From Rhodococcus sp. OK302 (lineage in GTDB: Bacteria; Actinomycetota; Actinomycetes; Mycobacteriales; Mycobacteriaceae), in the NCBI RefSeq assembly GCF_002245895.1, contig NZ_NPJZ01000001.1, positions 1,227,001 to 1,291,000 of the forward strand: a stretch of DNA of 64,000 nucleotides. The letters run 5' to 3'. Each line of letters begins with the position of its first letter. Positions within the stretch are counted from its first letter, which is position 1. The position numbers were made by a program, and so were the translations under genes. Positions 25,127 through 33,607 of this stretch are shown piece after piece. Below the pieces are notes generated by a model. That model was given only the letters and a program-made list of their open reading frames with translations, ran no database searches and was not told the origin of the DNA.

Positions 25127-26116
25127 TCAGTTCACCGTGAGAATCACTTTTCCCACAGTTTCCGGCGAATCCAGCAACTGATGAGCTAACGCAGCGTCGG
25201 TGATCGGAAGTTCGGTGGAAACGATCGGGTGAACGGCACCGTCGGCAATCAGCGGCCACAGTTTCGCTCGGACGTCGGCGACGATCTCCGCCTTCCCTCC
25301 CGGTCCGGTGATCGGGCGACCGCGCAGGCCCGTCGATGTGATGTTCCCGCGCTTGCCCATCAGCTTGCTGATGTCGATCTCACCCTTGCGTCCGCCCTGC
25401 ATTCCGATGATCACGACGTGGCCGTCCATTGCGAGGGCGTCGACGTTCCGTCCCAGGTACGACGCTCCCATGTTGTCGAGAATGACGTCGGCGCCGTGCC
25501 CGTCGGTGGCGTCGGCGAGTGCTGCGACGAAGTCCTGTTCGCGGTAGTTGATCGTGATGTCGGCGCCCAGTTCACGGCAGCGATTCAGCTTGGCCTCGGA
25601 TCCGGCCGTGACGGCCACGCGGGCACCGAGGGCTTTGCCGACCTGGATTGCGTGAGTACCGATCCCGCCGCCGCCCCCGTGAATCAGGAGGGTGTGTCCG
25701 CGGCGCAGTCCGGCGCGCATGACGACGTTGGACCACACCGTGCAGGCGACTTCCGGCAAGGATGCAGCGACTCGCAGATCCACGCCCTTGGGGATCGGCA
25801 GGAGTTGCGCTGCGGGTACTGCAACTTTCTCGGCGTAACCGCCGCCGGCGAGCAGTGCGCACACTTCGTCGCCGACGGCCCATCCGCTCACGCCCTCACC
25901 GAGTTCGCTGATGACACCGGAACATTCGAGGCCCAAAAAGTTGCTCGCGCCGGACGGCGGCGGATAGAAGCCCTGGCGTTGGAGGAGGTCGGCGCGGTTG
26001 ACGGCAGTGGCGGCGACGTCGATCAGAACGTGCCCGCGAGGCAGTTCGGGATCGGGTTGCTGCGCCCAGACCATGACTTCGGGACCGCCGGGCTTATCGA
26101 TCGTGATGGCGTACAT
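25127..26116 (-). CDS. NAD(P)H quinone oxidoreductase of the PIG3/QOR type
   Basis: A 329-residue zinc-free medium-chain dehydrogenase. An N-terminal GroES-like domain (AVNRADLLQRQGFYPPP) precedes a Rossmann domain with HGGGGGIGTHAIQVGKALGA. QOR/PIG3 proteins reduce quinones with NADPH. It corresponds in position to Rv3777. It converges on the aminotransferase-fold gene (15-base gap) and is divergent from the lactate monooxygenase. The start ATG 26116 is preceded by TAGCGT and seven bases. Confidence 0.88.
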   Translation of the reverse strand: MYAITIDKPGGPEVMVWAQQPDPELPRGHVLIDVAATAVNRADLLQRQGFYPPPSGASNFLGLECSGVISELGEGVSGWAVGDEVCALLAGGGYAEKVAVPAAQLLPIPKGVDLRVAASLPEVACTVWSNVVMRAGLRRGHTLLIHGGGGGIGTHAIQVGKALGARVAVTAGSEAKLNRCRELGADITINYREQDFVAALADATDGHGADVILDNMGASYLGRNVDALAMDGHVVIIGMQGGRKGEIDISKLMGKRGNITSTGLRGRPITGPGGKAEIVADVRAKLWPLIADGAVHPIVSTELPITDAALAHQLLDSPETVGKVILTVN

Positions 26117-26123
26117 GGATACG

Positions 26124-26129
26124 ACGCTA
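26124..26129 (-). promoter_or_regulatory. -10 hexamer, leaderless promoter of the quinone oxidoreductase
   Basis: On the minus strand TAGCGT is followed by seven bases and then the ATG at 26116. It lies in the 57-bp gap shared with the divergent lactate monooxygenase. Confidence 0.45.
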
Positions 26130-26160
26130 TCGAATCACCGCGCGCGACGGGCTTTGCCGC

Positions 26161-26166
26161 TACCGT
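26161..26166 (+). promoter_or_regulatory. -10 hexamer, leaderless promoter of the lactate monooxygenase
   Basis: TACCGT is followed by seven bases and GTG 26174 (four bases to GTG 26171). The same hexamer precedes the starts at 56502 and 58139 with six-base spacing. Confidence 0.45.
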
Positions 26167-26173
26167 CGCGGTG

Positions 26174-27352
26174 GTGACTTACTTCGGGAACATGCAGAAC
26201 GAGATTTATCTGACCGGGCTCGGCGGCACCAAGCCGTCGCTGCCGATGACGGCTGCGGGGTTGGAAGTTGCCGCGCGTGAGCAACTCTCGCCGGAGGCTT
26301 TCGGGTATATCGCGGGCAGTGCTGCGACGGAACGAACTGCCGTGTCGAATCTTCGTGCATTCGAGAAACACGCGATAGTGCCGCGCATGTTTCGAGGCAC
26401 CGCGGCTCCCGACGCCCGTGACCTGAGCACCACGGTGCTCGGCACACGTTTGGCTGCGCCGATCCTGACCGCACCGGTTGGTGTGCTCGGTCTGGTTCAC
26501 GAGGATGCGGAGGTCGCGGTCGGAGCGGTGACGGCGGAATTGGGGATCGGCTCCGTGTTGTCGACGGCGGCATCGTCGACCATCGAAGATGTAGCCGCCG
26601 TGTCGGGAGACAACTGGTGGTATCAGCTGTACTGGCCGGCGGACGACGAGCTCGCCGAGTCCTTTGTCCGCCGTGCCGAGAAAGCCGGCGCCAAGGCTAT
26701 CGTTCTCACCGCGGACACTCCGGGCATGGGTTGGCGTCCAAGGGATTTGGAGTTGGGTCACCTTCCGTTCCTGCAGGCCAAGGGGATCGCCAACTATCTC
26801 TCCGATCCGGTCTTCCGGGCCAAGTTGGCGACGCCTCCCGAGGAAAGTGCCGAGGCACTGCAGATTGCGGTGTTGACGTGGGTTTCGCTGTTCGGCAACC
26901 ATTCTGTTCGGATGACGGATATCGCGAAACTTCGCCAGTGGACGTCACTTCCGATCGCGGTCAAGGGAATTGTGCATCCCGACGACGCCCGTGCTGCGGT
27001 CGCTGCGGGTGCGGACGGCATCATCGTGAGCAATCACGGCGGACGCCAAGTCGACGGTGCGATCTCGGCCTTGGATGCGTTGGGGCCCATAGCGTCGGCG
27101 GTTGGCCATGAGGCAGACATTCTGATGGATTCGGGTATTCGTTGTGGCGCTGATGTGATCACCGCGCTGGCTCTCGGCGCTGATGCAGTCCTGTACGGAC
27201 GCCCCTGGGTGTACGGATTGGGGCTCGCTGGTGCTGATGGTGTGCGTCACGCATTGCGGATTCTGCTCGCAGATCTTGACTTGACGATGGGGCTTGCCGG
27301 GTTGGCTTCGGTTGCAGAGATCGACCGATCCGTGTTGCTGTCTGGTTCGTGA
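26174..27352 (+). CDS. FMN-dependent alpha-hydroxy-acid oxidase, probable lactate 2-monooxygenase
   Basis: A 392-residue TIM-barrel flavoprotein, the length of mycobacterial lactate 2-monooxygenase. The N-terminal EIYLTGLGGTKPSLPM is characteristic of that enzyme. Active-site marks are STAASSTIEDV, WWYQLYWP, LTADTPGMGWRPRD, IAVKGIVHPDDA (flavin Lys) and SNHGGRQVDG (catalytic His and Arg). The family converts L-lactate to acetate, CO2 and water; a lactate dehydrogenase activity cannot be excluded. The start GTG 26174 or 26171 follows a TACCGT hexamer; longer in-frame extension upstream is antisense to the oxidoreductase. Confidence 0.85.
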   Translation: MTYFGNMQNEIYLTGLGGTKPSLPMTAAGLEVAAREQLSPEAFGYIAGSAATERTAVSNLRAFEKHAIVPRMFRGTAAPDARDLSTTVLGTRLAAPILTAPVGVLGLVHEDAEVAVGAVTAELGIGSVLSTAASSTIEDVAAVSGDNWWYQLYWPADDELAESFVRRAEKAGAKAIVLTADTPGMGWRPRDLELGHLPFLQAKGIANYLSDPVFRAKLATPPEESAEALQIAVLTWVSLFGNHSVRMTDIAKLRQWTSLPIAVKGIVHPDDARAAVAAGADGIIVSNHGGRQVDGAISALDALGPIASAVGHEADILMDSGIRCGADVITALALGADAVLYGRPWVYGLGLAGADGVRHALRILLADLDLTMGLAGLASVAEIDRSVLLSGS

Positions 27353-27392
27353 CTTTTGTCCAGGATTGGGATGCCCGGGTCGATTGCGGGTC

Positions 27393-27398
27393 TAAGCT
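27393..27398 (+). promoter_or_regulatory. -10 hexamer, leaderless promoter of the MarR gene
   Basis: TAAGCT, then eight bases, then GTG 27407. This favours GTG 27407 over the earlier in-frame start at 27356, which lies only three bases after the preceding gene. Confidence 0.4.
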
Positions 27399-27406
27399 TG
27401 GGCCCT

Positions 27407-27907
27407 GTGACAGCAGAAACAACCACCGAACAGGCGACCCAATCAGCGCAGGAGCAGACGCCGTGGCTCACTCCTGCCGAAATGCGTGCCTGGCGCGGCT
27501 ACATGGACGGCAATCAGCGTCTGATGGATGTGCTCAACCGAGAGCTTCAGGACGACCATGACCTGTCGTTGGCTGACTATCGAATCCTGGTCATGCTGTC
27601 GGAGTCCCCGGACGGCTCGCTGCGGATGAGCGACCTCGCGGACGGCGTTCTGTCGTCACGTAGCCGCCTGACGCATCAAATCCGTCGGATGGAATCGCAG
27701 GGCATCGTTGTGCGCGATACCTGTGCCGAGGACGGCCGTGGAGTGCTTGCCCGGATCACCGAGGAGGGTCGGCAGAGGCTTTCTGCTGCGGCTCCCACTC
27801 ACGTGGCGGGTGTGCGCAAGAATCTGGTGGATCTGTTGACGCCGAAGGAGCTGGAAGTGCTGGCTGTCGTCTTCGCGAAGGTGGACAAAGCTATCGGAGA
27901 TCGCTGA
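27407..27907 (+). CDS. MarR-family transcriptional regulator
   Basis: A 166-residue winged-helix repressor-type protein. The DNA-binding region reads LRMSDLADGVLSSRSRLTHQIRRMESQGIVVRD, followed by the wing CAEDGRGVLARIT. An N-terminal disordered stretch (Thr/Glu/Gln-rich) precedes the dimerisation helices. It follows the lactate monooxygenase by 54 bases on the same strand and may respond to a small aromatic or oxidant, but no operator was identified. GTG 27407 fits a leaderless promoter. Confidence 0.85.
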   Translation: MTAETTTEQATQSAQEQTPWLTPAEMRAWRGYMDGNQRLMDVLNRELQDDHDLSLADYRILVMLSESPDGSLRMSDLADGVLSSRSRLTHQIRRMESQGIVVRDTCAEDGRGVLARITEEGRQRLSAAAPTHVAGVRKNLVDLLTPKELEVLAVVFAKVDKAIGDR

Positions 27908-27957
27908 GAAGGGGAGCCGTTTCACGGCGCTCGAGTGCACCGGATAGGATCGCCCAC

Positions 27958-28047
27958 GGAAGCGTGGCAGAGCGGCCGAATGCACTCGCCTTGAAAGCGA
28001 GCGTGGCGTTAAACCCACCGGGGGTTCAAATCCCTCCGCTTCCGCCA
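27958..28047 (+). tRNA. tRNA-Ser(TGA)
   Basis: A 90-base type II tRNA with acceptor arms GGAAGCG / CGCTTCC, anticodon stem CTCGC / GCGAG with loop CTTGAAA (anticodon TGA, reading UCA), a long variable arm, GGTTCAAATCC in the T arm and an encoded CCA. A terminator follows directly, and an integrase relic lies behind it. Confidence 0.97.
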
Positions 28048-28050
28048 AGG

Positions 28051-28086
28051 GTCCCTCACCTGTTTATGCAGGTGGGGGACTTTTTT
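28051..28086 (+). terminator. Rho-independent terminator of tRNA-Ser(TGA)
   Basis: A 12-bp stem (28051-28062 with 28069-28080, one G-U pair), a six-base loop TTTATG and six T residues. It closely resembles the terminator after tRNA-Ser(CGA) at 59623. Confidence 0.93.
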
Positions 28087-28106
28087 GTGCTGCTACAGGA
28101 GTCCGA

Positions 28107-28320
28107 TCAGTCAGCTTGTGTCCACACTTCAGCCACATTTGGTCGAGATACTGCCTGATCCAGGGCGTTTCCTCTGGTGTCCCGATCGTCGTCGAACCGG
28201 GCGCAGTAGCGCCTTGTCACTGACGCCTGCCGCGACGGACAGCGACGCGGTCGTATTCCGCAGATCGTGAGTAGTGAGCCGGGCGCCACCCGATATCGCG
28301 ACCTTCTGGTGAACCGCCCA
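28107..28320 (-). pseudogene. Tyrosine-recombinase (phage integrase) C-terminal relic
   Basis: On the minus strand one frame reads LTTHDLRNTTASLSVAAGV, the conserved box II region of tyrosine integrases (HxxR). A second frame then reads RFDDDRDTRGNALDQAV and SRPNVAEVW up to a stop at 28107, a typical integrase tail. The expected stretch between them, including the LGH box and the catalytic Tyr region, is missing, and the frame changes at the junction. Upstream the frame meets stops (e.g. near 28368). This is a deleted, frameshifted relic whose 3' end sits 60 bases from tRNA-Ser(TGA), the usual arrangement for an element integrated in a tRNA gene. Confidence 0.75.
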
Positions 28321-29082
28321 GTGAAGGTCGCCGGCCGCTTCGAAACTGCAAGATGCGAAGGACTCTCAAACGCAGAGCTCAAGCTGCGGCATTTCTCCGT
28401 TTGTACCGACGCCCTGTGACGTTCAGGGCGGGAAATGAACGCAGAGTCCACCGCGTGGTCGTGCGCAACCGTTGAGGTTGGAGCCCGCCTCGAAACCATG
28501 GGCGGATTGTGCCGCCTGGAGTCTTCTCTTGGGTGCGTCAAAGTGGCGGGGGTGACATCCGTTCTCGGACTGCTCGACGATTGGGATCTGTCGTCGAAAG
28601 TGTCCCAGAATTGTTCCAGCCGTGACGATTTCGGATCCACAAAACTAGATCTTTGACTTCCCGTCGACGGCGAGCCGTATCCGGTCATTCACAAAAGAAC
28701 GATTTTATCTGTGGCAGAACAGATTTCAATCCCATCGCCATTGTGACTCTTGATTCCGGTGATGTGGTGTCTACCGGAAATGCCGGTGAGTGTGGGTGTG
28801 CCGACGAGGGAGAAATCTCCCTGAGTACGAGAAATTTCTGTATCTGTGCGGTCGTCTGTACGGCCCGGCGCCTGCAGCGTCTGGACCGTGTTCATGTACT
28901 CAGCTGAACAGCTGTTCTCATAATCTTCTGTCCACCGGGCTATTCCGGTCGGCTGAACAAAGAATGCCAGTGAATTCTCTTCCTGATCAACGTTTCCGAG
29001 TTGAGAGCTTTGTTCTGGGCGTTGCAGTTTCGGCTGTATGTAGTGACACGTATGAATGAACTTTGTTATCAAATGGAGATAC
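28321..29082. other. Gene-poor region between the integrase relic and the amt operon
   Basis: About 760 bases with no convincing gene on either strand. Short open frames exist (28435-28656 plus, 28689-29123 minus), but none has a family-like sequence or a ribosome site. By eye the second half is less GC-rich than the flanks. It probably combines decayed element DNA with the long upstream region of the amt-urease operon. Confidence 0.5.
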
Positions 29083-29110
29083 GTAACGTGAAAAATGTTC
29101 TTTCCGTTAC
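29083..29110. promoter_or_regulatory. Inverted repeat GTAACG-N16-CGTTAC upstream of amt
   Basis: GTAACG (29083-29088) and CGTTAC (29105-29110) are exact inverted repeats with centres 22 bp apart, two helical turns. GTAAC is one half of known GlnR-type boxes, but the second half (GAAAC-like) is imperfect. A nitrogen-regulator site is therefore only a suggestion. Confidence 0.35.
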
Positions 29111-29314
29111 CATTTCGACACAAATTGGGGAGTCTGCCAAAAGTTTGCAGGTCGACTCCATCTCCCTAAAGCGGTCAAAACGTGCAACCATCTGCGTACC
29201 GTCGTCTACGGGGCAGTCACTGTCGACGGCTGATCATCGCACTGCTCTTCAGCACGTGGCGTACGAGAAATATCGACATTATTCAGGTCTGATTGCTCGG
29301 AGGTGGTTCTACCA

Positions 29315-30994
29315 ATGCTGGCAGACGCGGTAATCAACAGCGGTGACACGGCCTGGGTGCTGATATCCGCCGGTCTCGTTCTCTTCATGGTTCCCGGACT
29401 CGCTTTCTTCTACGCGGGCTTGGTGCGAGGAAGCAATGTACTGGTGATGCTGCAGCAGAACCTCGTTCCGCTCGGCCTGGTGTCCATTACCTGGATCGTG
29501 TTCGGTTACAGTTTCGCCTTCAGCGGAGACTTGGGTGCTGGGCTTCTCGGCGACCTGAAACTTTTCGGCCTGCAGGATATTCACACCGCCGCAGCTCCCG
29601 GCTTCCACCTCATCGAAGGCGCGGTCGCGGTCCCGACCTTGGCGTTTGTCGCCTATCAGATGATGTTCGCGATCATCACGCCGGCGTTGATCACCGGTGC
29701 GACGGCCAACCGCCTCAAGCCCCTTGGCTGGGCAGTTCTGCTGGTGCTGTGGTCCATCATCGTCTACCCGCCGATTGCTCACTGGCTCTTCAATCCCGAG
29801 GGTTGGCTCGCGCTACGCGGAGCGCAGGACTGGGCGGGCGGAATTGTGGTGCATGCATCTGCCGGTGCCGCGGCCCTCGCGATCCTGTTGGTAGTCGGTA
29901 AACGGAGGGGTTGGCCCAACGCCGAGTCCGTTCCGCATTCTCTGCCGTTGGCCCTCATCGGTGGCGGCATCCTCTGGTTCGGTTGGTTCGGCTTCAATGC
30001 CGGCGACGGGTTGGCGGCCGATGGTGTTGCGGCACAAGCTCTGATCAACACGCACATTGCCGCTGCCGGTGGAATGGTCGTGTGGCTGGTCATCGAGCGC
30101 TACACCGAGGGGCGGGCCACCGCGATCGGCGGAATTACCGGTGCTGTAGCCGGTCTGGCCACCGTTACACCGTGTGCCGGCTATGTAAGCACCTTCTCGG
30201 CGTTGGCAATTGGCGCGCTTGCCGGACTGGTCTGCCACTTCGCTTTGGCTCTCAAGACGATCTTCAAGTTCGATGACGCACTCGACGTCATTGCAGTCCA
30301 TTTTGTCGGTGGCATTCTCGGTTCGCTGCTCGTGGGCTTCTTCGGCGAGAAGGCGATCAACCCGATCGGCCGCGACGGACTGCTGTTCGGCGGCGGTCTG
30401 GGGTTGCTGGGGGAGCAAGCCCTGGCGCTCATTGTCGTCATTGCCTTCTCCTTTGTGGTGACTTGGCTGATCGCGATGGGCATCGAGAAGACAATCGGAC
30501 TCAAACTTGCCCCGGAGGATCAGGTGGATATCGATCGTCGTCAGCAAGGCATGGACGCCTACCGCTACAACGCTGCCTTCGTCGACGCCGGCGGTGCTCC
30601 GCAGACCAGCGGATTCGACGAGGGTGCAGCTCCGAAACCGGAACCGGACCTGGTCGTCGCGCCCGGTGTGCCCAAGCATGAACTCATCACCGTTGTGCTC
30701 GAGAGTATGGAAACGGAGAAGCTGCGACATGCTCTGGTCGAAGCCGGTGCCGAGTCGATCGTCGTATCGGAAGCCCATGTCTCAGCAGGTGATTCGGACT
30801 CGATCAACTTCCGTGGGCATCGCAATGACGTTGTCTTCACTGAACGACTTCGGGTTGAAGTCCTGGCGCCGGCAGATCGAACACAAGCAGTTCTCGACGC
30901 GCTCAACCGGCACTCCATCGGACGACGGAGCGGATTTGTTCAACAGTCCGCCGAGCCTCTGGCGGGGTCCAGTACGCCGAGTTCGGGAAGTTGA
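29315..30994 (+). CDS. amt: Ammonium transporter Amt with a C-terminal PII-like domain
   Basis: A 559-residue protein. Residues 1-~410 are an 11-helix Amt channel with pore histidines His180 (VVHASAG) and His329 (AVHFVGG), and AYQMMFAIITPALITGA in the Phe-gate region. After a linker, residues ~454-540 resemble a PII (GlnB/GlnK) fold: HELITVVLESMETEKLRHAL, a shortened T-loop-like NFRGHRNDVVF, then ERLRVEVLAP and AVLDALNRHSIG. PII proteins normally block Amt as separate subunits; here the regulator is covalently attached and lacks the canonical uridylylation Tyr. The start is ATG 29315, with GGAGG at 29299-29303. It leads the urease operon. Confidence 0.85.
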   Translation: MLADAVINSGDTAWVLISAGLVLFMVPGLAFFYAGLVRGSNVLVMLQQNLVPLGLVSITWIVFGYSFAFSGDLGAGLLGDLKLFGLQDIHTAAAPGFHLIEGAVAVPTLAFVAYQMMFAIITPALITGATANRLKPLGWAVLLVLWSIIVYPPIAHWLFNPEGWLALRGAQDWAGGIVVHASAGAAALAILLVVGKRRGWPNAESVPHSLPLALIGGGILWFGWFGFNAGDGLAADGVAAQALINTHIAAAGGMVVWLVIERYTEGRATAIGGITGAVAGLATVTPCAGYVSTFSALAIGALAGLVCHFALALKTIFKFDDALDVIAVHFVGGILGSLLVGFFGEKAINPIGRDGLLFGGGLGLLGEQALALIVVIAFSFVVTWLIAMGIEKTIGLKLAPEDQVDIDRRQQGMDAYRYNAAFVDAGGAPQTSGFDEGAAPKPEPDLVVAPGVPKHELITVVLESMETEKLRHALVEAGAESIVVSEAHVSAGDSDSINFRGHRNDVVFTERLRVEVLAPADRTQAVLDALNRHSIGRRSGFVQQSAEPLAGSSTPSSGS

Positions 30995-31047
30995 GTTTCA
31001 GTCGTGACTACAGGATCGAAAAGTATGAGTGAGAAGGAGCCTTCGGA

Positions 31048-31350
31048 ATGCATCTGACACCGCGAGAACTCGACAAGCTGACCATCCTCATGTTGGCGGA
31101 CGTAGCCCTCCGACGAAAAGCTAAGGGGCTCAAACTGAACCACCCGGAGTCGGTGGCGGTCATCACCGCAGCGGCACTGGAGGGCGCCCGGGAGGGGAAG
31201 ACCGTCGAACAGGTGATGGCCGACGCATCGCACGCGTTGACTGTCGACGACGTGATGGAGGGTGTGCCGGAAATGATTCCGCGCGTGCAGGTCGAGGCCG
31301 TCTTCACGGACGGCAGCCGTTTGGTCACCGTTCACTCACCCATCCAGTGA
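31048..31350 (+). CDS. ureA: Urease gamma subunit
   Basis: The 100-residue small subunit, with [27 protein letters not shown] and the [10 protein letters not shown] segment typical of UreA. An AAGGAG is placed upstream of ATG 31048. It starts 53 bases after amt and 25 bases before ureB on the same strand, so the genes probably form one transcript. It forms the (UreABC)3 enzyme that hydrolyses urea to ammonia and carbamate. Confidence 0.96.
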   Translation: MHLTPRELDKLTILMLADVALRRKAKGLKLNHPESVAVITAAALEGAREGKTVEQVMADASHALTVDDVMEGVPEMIPRVQVEAVFTDGSRLVTVHSPIQ

Positions 31351-31375
31351 TCGCCTGAGATCGAGGAGCAAGTAC

Positions 31376-31810
31376 ATGGCTGCACAGAGCAAGAAGGGCG
31401 CCGCGCAGGGCACCAAGGTGCCGGTCGGCGGTTACGTCTTGAAGGACGAACCGATCGAGATCAACGCCGGAAAGCCGCGAATCAAGCTGCGCGTACGCAA
31501 CACTGGTGATCGTCCGATCCAGGTCGGTTCACATTTCCACTTCATGGAAGTGAATCGGGCGCTGCGATTCGATCGCGAGCGTTCTTTCGGTTGGCGTCTG
31601 GATATCCCAGCGGGAACTGCCGTGCGGTTCGAGCCGGGAGACGAGAAGGAAGTGACCCTGGTGCCGTTCGGCGGCAAGCAGCGGGTTCACGGCTTCAACA
31701 ACTTTGTCGACGGCTGGGCCCCGACCCATGCAACGTATCGACCGAGGCTCGGGCGCGCCGTCCGAATTGCCGCAGAGCAGGGTTTCGAATCCGAACCCGA
31801 AGAAAACTGA
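31376..31810 (+). CDS. ureB: Urease beta subunit
   Basis: A 144-residue subunit. The core matches Ure[36 protein letters not shown], then [30 protein letters not shown]. An extra ~15-residue basic N-terminus ([13 protein letters not shown]) and a C-terminal extension make it longer than the usual ~105 residues. The ribosome site GAGGAG precedes ATG 31376. Confidence 0.95.
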   Translation: MAAQSKKGAAQGTKVPVGGYVLKDEPIEINAGKPRIKLRVRNTGDRPIQVGSHFHFMEVNRALRFDRERSFGWRLDIPAGTAVRFEPGDEKEVTLVPFGGKQRVHGFNNFVDGWAPTHATYRPRLGRAVRIAAEQGFESEPEEN

Positions 31811-31879
31811 GCAAGAAAGCTGCCGGGCTCGAAAGCTGCTGGGCCACCTCTCGTAAGTGATGAGAAGGAGATCGAACAG

Positions 31880-33598
31880 ATGACAAGTATTTCACGGCAA
31901 GAGTATTCAGGTCTTTTCGGAGTCACGACGGGTGACCAGATCAGGCTCGGCAATACCGATCTCTACATCGAGATCGAGAAGGATCTACGCGTCATCGGCG
32001 ACGAGGCGTTGTACGGCGGCGGTAAGACGCTGCGTGACGGTATGGGCCAGGATCCGGCGTCGTGCAGTGCCGACGGGGCTCTTGATCTGGTCATCACAAA
32101 CGTCGTGGTCGTCGATGCGCTCATCGGTATCGTGAAGGCGGACGTCGGTATCAAGAACGGCAAGATCGTCGGCATCGGCAAGGCCGGCCACTCCGGTACG
32201 ATGGACGGCGTGACTCCGGGTTTGACTACCGGTCCTGCCACTGATGCAATCTCCGGTGAGCAGATGATTCTCACTGCGGGTGGCCTCGATCCGCACGTTC
32301 ACCTGGTCTCGCCGCAGCAGGCGTATCACGCGCTCAGTGGCGGAATGACAACATTGATCGGTGGCGGTATCGGCCCGTCGGACGGCACCAACGGCACCAC
32401 TATCACTTCTGGTGTCTGGAACATGGAGATGATGCTCAAGGCCAACGAAGGCCTTCCCGTAAACGTTCTGATGTGCGGCAAAGGCAACTCGTCGGGGCGT
32501 GCATCGATTGTCGAACAGATCAAGGCCGGCGCGGCGGGCCTGAAAGTCCATGAGGACTGGGGCGCAACACCTGCCGCCATCCAGACGTCGCTTCAAGTCG
32601 CGGACGAAATGGATGTTCAGGTCGCCATCCATACGGACACGCTGAACGAGGCCGGGTATGTCGAGGACACGATTGCGGCGTTCGAGGGGCGCACCATCCA
32701 CACCTATCACAGTGAGGGTGCCGGTGGCGGTCACGCTCCCGATATTCTGAAGGTGACGGGTGAGGACAACGTCCTGCCGTCGTCGACCAATCCCACGTTG
32801 CCGTACGGCATCAACACCCAAGCTGAACTCTTCGACATGATCATGGTGTGTCACAACCTCAATCCCAAAGTGCCCTCGGATGTTTCGTTTGCCGAGTCGC
32901 GTGTTCGCGTCGAGACGATCGGTGCCGAGAACGTGCTGCAGGACATGGGCGTCATTTCGATGTTCTCGAGCGATTCGCAGGCTATGGGCCGCGTCGGAGA
33001 GAATTGGTTGCGCGCCATACAGACTGCGGACTGCATGAAGCGTGCGCGCGGCAAGTTGCCGGAGGATTCGCCGAACAACGACAACTTCCGGGTCTTGAGG
33101 TATGTCGCGAAGACAACGATCAACCCGGCTCTGACTTGGGGGATATCGAATACGGTTGGTTCGATCGCTCCCGGAAAAATGGCGGACCTGGTTCTTTGGG
33201 AACCGGCCTTCTTCGGTGCGAAGCCCAAGATGATCATCAAGAACGGCATGATCAATTGGCATGCAATGGGGGATCCTAACGCTTCACTGCCGACGCCCCA
33301 GCCGGTGATTTACCGACCGATGTTCGGCGGATTCGGCAAGGCGCTACAGGAAACGTCGGTGTCGTTCGTTTCACAGGCGGCGTTCGACGACGGAATCAAG
33401 GATCGTCTCGGCCTCGAACGGCAGGTGATTCCAGTCGAGGGCACCCGGACGGTGACCAAGCGCGATCTGGTGCGCAATGACAAGACCCCCGAAATCAAGG
33501 TCGATCCGGAGACTTTCGCGGTGACCGCGGACGGCGAGCATTGCTACGTCGAACCTGCGGAATCGATTCGCCTGAACCAACTTTACTTCTTCAGTTAG
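31880..33598 (+). CDS. ureC: Urease alpha (catalytic) subunit
   Basis: A 572-residue nickel amidohydrolase. Nickel ligands are visible: His139 and His141 in DPHVHL, the carbamylated Lys222 in GLKVHED, the His residues of AIHTDTLNE and [12 protein letters not shown], and Asp in SSDSQAMGR. The mobile flap has Cys324-His325, so the catalytic acid is present, but the next residue is Asn (CHN) where most ureases have CHH. AAGGAG lies upstream of ATG 31880. It sits 69 bases after ureB and ten bases before ureE. Confidence 0.97.
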   Translation: MTSISRQEYSGLFGVTTGDQIRLGNTDLYIEIEKDLRVIGDEALYGGGKTLRDGMGQDPASCSADGALDLVITNVVVVDALIGIVKADVGIKNGKIVGIGKAGHSGTMDGVTPGLTTGPATDAISGEQMILTAGGLDPHVHLVSPQQAYHALSGGMTTLIGGGIGPSDGTNGTTITSGVWNMEMMLKANEGLPVNVLMCGKGNSSGRASIVEQIKAGAAGLKVHEDWGATPAAIQTSLQVADEMDVQVAIHTDTLNEAGYVEDTIAAFEGRTIHTYHSEGAGGGHAPDILKVTGEDNVLPSSTNPTLPYGINTQAELFDMIMVCHNLNPKVPSDVSFAESRVRVETIGAENVLQDMGVISMFSSDSQAMGRVGENWLRAIQTADCMKRARGKLPEDSPNNDNFRVLRYVAKTTINPALTWGISNTVGSIAPGKMADLVLWEPAFFGAKPKMIIKNGMINWHAMGDPNASLPTPQPVIYRPMFGGFGKALQETSVSFVSQAAFDDGIKDRLGLERQVIPVEGTRTVTKRDLVRNDKTPEIKVDPETFAVTADGEHCYVEPAESIRLNQLYFFS

Positions 33599-33607
33599 GG
33601 GATTTCC

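Noticed and set aside
25229..26170. N-terminal extension of the lactate monooxygenase frame
   Set aside because: The extension is antisense to the quinone oxidoreductase. The enzyme's own N-terminus begins at 26171 or 26174 behind a promoter hexamer.
28435..28656. Small open frame behind the integrase relic
   Set aside because: It has no ribosome site or recognisable motif and lies in decayed DNA.
28689..29123. A 144-codon minus-strand frame before amt
   Set aside because: The composition is not protein-like for this genome and there is no motif or start signal.
29001..29333. A 110-codon frame overlapping the amt start
   Set aside because: It has no family-like sequence, and the overlapping amt start has a better ribosome site.
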